Below are positions 7,495-9,701 of a stretch of 9,701 bases of DNA, in pieces. The position numbers and the translations under genes are program-made. This stretch comes from Christensenellaceae bacterium (lineage in GTDB: Bacteria; Bacillota; Clostridia; Christensenellales; DTU072): contig JAISKW010000043.1 in assembly GCA_031260775.1 (NCBI GenBank), positions 1 through 9,701 of the forward strand, in the 5' to 3' direction. Under the pieces are notes generated by a model. It saw only the letters and a program-made list of their open reading frames with translations, was not told where the DNA came from and made no database searches. Each line of letters begins with the position of its first letter. Position 1 is the first letter of the stretch.

Positions 7495-8355
7495 TTAAAG
7501 AATTTCAAGGCTTTGCGCGGCGGTTTTTTGCAGTTCCTCTAACTCGTCGTAAATTTTCTCGTCACCGACGGTAAAGTATTTGCGGATTTTTGAAATATCC
7601 TTAGGCATAACGGCGTAGGGTTGTATTTTGTGCGGCGGCAAGGACTCGCCCAAACGCTTAATTTCGGCATCTACGTGGTTATAAATATCGTCCTCTGTCA
7701 CGCCGTCCTCAAGCCGTATCGGATTGCCCACAAGCACCGTTTTTAACGCCTTGCAAGCGTAAACGGGATAGACCGGCGGCACCTTCAAATTACAGCGTTT
7801 TAGGTACGTTAAAATGCGGAACGCGCCTTTTTGCATTTTGTCGATATAAGGATTGCCGGGATTGGGCAATAAAGAATCGGGGAAAATTACAACGTCAAGC
7901 CCCTCCTTGAGCGTTTCGGCGGTTTTCGTGAAGGTGGTTTTCAGCCTTAAATCGTGGAAAACGGGTATCGCGCCCGCCGCTTTGAACATAACCGAAAGCG
8001 CAACGCCCATTCCGAACGAGAGCAGCCTCAAAAACGGTTCCGTGAACTTGTTGAAGTTAGGAAGCGTAGTTTTCATAATTTGCGCGGGCGCGGTTTTGAC
8101 CTTTAGCATATTCGCGCTAATCCACGAGCGGAATTCGCGCGTGAAAGCGGTGACGAGCGCGCCGGGGCCGAAGTCGTTCGCATGGTTGGAGTAAAAAATA
8201 ACCGGCTCATCGGGCAAGGGCGAACTGAAAGTTAGTTTAGGGCGCATAAACGGACGGACTATGAATTTTATCATTCGGAAAATCCGGTGGGGTCTATTCA
8301 CCTTTGAAAACATTTTAAGGGGCGAATAGTATCGCTTCTTTTCTTCACCTTCCAT
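7495..8355 (-). CDS. PlsC-like lysophospholipid / glycerol-phosphate acyltransferase family protein
   Basis: A 286-residue protein of the PlsC acyltransferase superfamily, which transfers fatty acyl chains to lysophosphatidate or related acceptors at the inner face of the membrane. Block I is YSNHANDFGPGAL (N57, H58); block II resembles AGAIPVFHDLR near 127-137; block III is VVIFPDS at 155-161, in place of the usual FPEG; block IV is PPVYPVYA at 193-200. The usual HX4D motif is altered: the position five after H58 is G63, while an Asp occurs at D61. I recall clostridial relatives with an NH-x3-YGP form of this block, so this may be normal for the subfamily. The N-terminus is basic with a hydrophobic patch (MIKFIVRPFM). 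The start at 8355 has no Shine-Dalgarno; M15 is an alternative. It lies 86 bases downstream of the desulfurase gene on the same strand. Family is secure; exact substrate is not. Confidence 0.8.
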   Translation of the reverse strand: MEGEEKKRYYSPLKMFSKVNRPHRIFRMIKFIVRPFMRPKLTFSSPLPDEPVIFYSNHANDFGPGALVTAFTREFRSWISANMLKVKTAPAQIMKTTLPNFNKFTEPFLRLLSFGMGVALSVMFKAAGAIPVFHDLRLKTTFTKTAETLKEGLDVVIFPDSLLPNPGNPYIDKMQKGAFRILTYLKRCNLKVPPVYPVYACKALKTVLVGNPIRLEDGVTEDDIYNHVDAEIKRLGESLPPHKIQPYAVMPKDISKIRKYFTVGDEKIYDELEELQKTAAQSLEIL

Positions 8356-8441
8356 ATTAATAATTAACTATATAATGATAACTCAAAACTAAGAATTAAC
8401 ATCTTTGGTAAATCTTGCGGGAACGGAAAAGTAAAACGGTA
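8356..8441 (-). promoter_or_regulatory. AT-rich spacer, possible promoter for the acyltransferase gene
   Basis: This 86-base gap between two minus-strand genes is clearly more AT-rich than the flanking coding DNA over 8356-8410. On the minus strand, TTCTTA (8395-8390) and TATAGT (8372-8367) are 17 bases apart and resemble weak -35 and -10 boxes. They would start transcription only a few bases before ATG 8355, where no ribosome binding site is visible. No terminator hairpin follows the desulfurase stop, so readthrough is also possible. This is pattern-based inference only. Confidence 0.25.
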
Positions 8442-9578
8442 TTAAACAGTATAATTAAAGCACTCGGAAAATTTGTCAAAGTGCGGGATAGCCGAATTGA
8501 AGTCCAACGAGATTCGGACTATTCCTTGCTCTAAGGTGTTTAAGTGTTTGTGCGCAAGCGGTGCGCAATGGATTCCGCTACGGACAAAAATGCTGTTTGA
8601 GTTCAGCCTGTCGGCGATTTCCGTTGACGGAACGTCTTTATAATTGAACGAAATCACGCCGCTTTTCCCGTCCGAATACAGCTTGATTCCCTCGATTTTC
8701 GAAAGCTCGGCGGCTATGAAAAGCGATTTTTCCGTAATTTTTGCCGCGATTTCATTTTTGTTTTTGTAAGTCCATTTGATACCCTCCGCGAGCCCCGCTA
8801 TACCCGGGGTGTTTAGCGTGCCGCTTTCGTACCCTTCGGGGAAGGTTTCGGGCTGCAAGAGTTTAATCCCCTCCGTGCCGGTGCCGCCGTGAATGAGCGG
8901 CGCAAGCTTGCCGCCGCGCCACAACAAAAAACCCGTGCCTTGCGGAGCATGCAAGCCTTTGTGTCCGCTTGCGCATAATGCGGTTATGCCTTTAATTTTG
9001 TCGTATTCGGCAAAGGTATGACCAAGACTTTGCGCGCCGTCGATTATGAATTTTATTCCGCGCTCTAAGCAGTATTCGCCGATTTTTTCAATGTCCGTAA
9101 CGCCGCCGGTCAGGTTAGTTTGCTCGGCTAAGACTACTGCGGAGGTGTTTTTTGTTATTGCGTTTTTAACTTCCTCGAACGAAGCGGCGTAGCCTTTGGG
9201 AGCAACGTACTTAATTGCAATTTTCCCAAGCTTTGAGAGGTGGTTTAAGGGACGCAAGACGCTGTTGTGTTCCATAACGCTCGTTACGGCTTCGCCCGAT
9301 AAGCCGCTGCCGAAAATAGCCAAATTGAGGGCCTCTGTTGCGTTCTTTGTAAAGACAACGTTGCCGTTGCCGACAAGCGAATTGACCGTATCGCGGGCGT
9401 TTTCAACGGCAAGCGCGGCGCGAACGGCGGCATTATGCCCCGACCGTCCGGGGTTCGCGCTGTCCTTTAGGGCATTAGTCACCGCCGCTGTTACCGAGGG
9501 AGGTTTGAACTTAGTCGTAGCCGAATTGTCAAGGTAAAACTCCTTGTTGAAAAGCCCGCACAAAATATTTCCACGCAT
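8442..9578 (-). CDS. Cysteine desulfurase-like class V aminotransferase (PLP-dependent)
   Basis: A 378-residue fold-type I PLP enzyme of the class V/cysteine desulfurase family, expected to remove sulfur (or selenium) from cysteine (or selenocysteine) as an enzyme-bound persulfide. Landmarks: YLDNSATT at 15-22; GRSGHNAA at 44-51; FTKNATEALN at 76-85 for PLP phosphate; EHNS at 103-106 with H104 stacking on PLP; IIDGAQS at 178-184 with D180 and Q183; SGHKGLHAPQGTG at 204-216 with Schiff-base K207; HGGTGTEG at 230-237; and RSGIHCAP at 333-340 with the likely catalytic C338. The GRSGH and HGGTGTEG motifs point to the EF2568-like subfamily (TIGR01977, from memory), linked to selenium or sulfur metabolism, rather than to housekeeping IscS. 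The start at 9578 leaves about 14 residues before YLDN, longer than usual, and lacks a Shine-Dalgarno. An AAGGAG at 9545-9540 lies inside the extension but no in-frame start follows it. The divergent DUF3343 gene supports the role. Confidence 0.85.
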   Translation of the reverse strand: MRGNILCGLFNKEFYLDNSATTKFKPPSVTAAVTNALKDSANPGRSGHNAAVRAALAVENARDTVNSLVGNGNVVFTKNATEALNLAIFGSGLSGEAVTSVMEHNSVLRPLNHLSKLGKIAIKYVAPKGYAASFEEVKNAITKNTSAVVLAEQTNLTGGVTDIEKIGEYCLERGIKFIIDGAQSLGHTFAEYDKIKGITALCASGHKGLHAPQGTGFLLWRGGKLAPLIHGGTGTEGIKLLQPETFPEGYESGTLNTPGIAGLAEGIKWTYKNKNEIAAKITEKSLFIAAELSKIEGIKLYSDGKSGVISFNYKDVPSTEIADRLNSNSIFVRSGIHCAPLAHKHLNTLEQGIVRISLDFNSAIPHFDKFSECFNYTV

Positions 9579-9609
9579 AGTAATAATGTAGTGGGAAGTG
9601 AACTAAAAA
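9579..9609. promoter_or_regulatory. 31-base divergent control region between desulfurase and DUF3343 genes
   Basis: Both genes must start transcription from this gap or from inside each other's coding region. On the minus strand, TACATT (9590-9585) sits exactly 12 to 7 bases before ATG 9578, where a -10 box of a leaderless transcript would be. On the plus strand, TAATGT (9584-9589) is a -10-like hexamer for the gene at 9610. The two candidates overlap almost completely. I see no good -35 match for either. GGGAAG at 9593-9598 could be a weak ribosome binding site for ATG 9610, though at 11 bases it is rather far away. Confidence 0.3.
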
Positions 9610-9701
9610 ATGAGTGTTTTTGCGGCGTTCAAGTCAAGGAGCGATGCTTTGAAGTTATATAATAGCCTGAAAGGGAGAGGACTTGTCGCCGTAGTTATAA
9701 A
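9610..9701 (+). CDS. DUF3343 (putative Se/S carrier-like) protein, 3' partial
   Basis: ATG 9610 opens a frame that runs without a stop to the right edge, giving 30 residues. It begins MSVFAAFKSRSDALKLYN and continues SLKGRGLVAVVI. This matches the start of DUF3343 proteins: a first beta strand ending in F-[KPR]-S, a helix with an 'AL' or 'AM' pair and a 'LK' near its end, then G-[IL] and a second strand leading to an N-T-P or P-R motif. The cut codon begins AA, consistent with Asn or Lys at that point. These small proteins (usually under 100 residues) have been proposed as selenium or sulfur carriers. It is divergent from the desulfurase gene 31 bases away, which fits sulfur or selenium hand-off. 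The identification rests on only 30 residues plus context. Confidence 0.65.
   Translation, partial: MSVFAAFKSRSDALKLYNSLKGRGLVAVVI

Noticed and set aside
9196..9537. Plus-strand open frame of 113 codons opposite the desulfurase gene, and a similar one at 7853-8194 opposite the acyltransferase
   Set aside because: The opposite strand encodes conserved enzymes with intact motifs through these stretches; the plus-strand translations show no recognisable domain.

Overview
The window reads like chromosomal DNA of an uncultured or poorly described Clostridia-type Bacillota. The pointers are a DnaI/DnaC-like loader ATPase with a Cys-x2-Cys...Cys-x-Cys cluster, a clostridial type of PlsC-like acyltransferase, a very large modular surface protein of MBG/YDG Ig-like domains with a C-terminal membrane anchor and no LPXTG motif, and the start of a DUF3343 (putative Se/S carrier-like) gene. 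Base composition is moderate and similar throughout, and I see no sign of a mobile element. The assignment is inference; there is no rRNA or other taxonomic marker.

Layout. Positions 1-6512 (+) hold the C-terminal ~2170 residues of a giant secreted, membrane-anchored protein whose true start lies left of the window. It has an N-terminal beta-helix-like stretch, a long series of Ig-like modules, a mid-protein array of about 13 short 'F-x-I-x-G-x-x-Y-x-I-x-x-G-x-V' repeats that I do not recognise, further Ig-like modules, a membrane-proximal domain, one membrane helix and a charged cytoplasmic tail. Fifteen bases later, on the same strand, is a helicase-loader-type AAA+ ATPase (6528-7445). A 49-base convergent gap separates it from two minus-strand genes: a PlsC-like acyltransferase (7495-8355) and, upstream of it, a PLP-dependent cysteine desulfurase-like enzyme (8442-9578). 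Divergent from the desulfurase, only 31 bases away, is the first 30 codons of a DUF3343 protein (9610 to the right edge).

How the genes relate. The desulfurase and DUF3343 genes make a plausible sulfur/selenium mobilisation and carrier pair sharing one tiny control region. The acyltransferase (phospholipid synthesis), the loader ATPase (replication or a related DNA transaction) and the surface protein look like unrelated housekeeping and cell-envelope functions that happen to be adjacent. The window is gene-dense: the largest gap is 86 bases. No RNA gene, CRISPR array, insertion sequence or convincing intrinsic terminator was seen. The most novel-looking item is the short repeat family inside the surface protein; the most biologically suggestive arrangement is the divergent desulfurase/DUF3343 pair.
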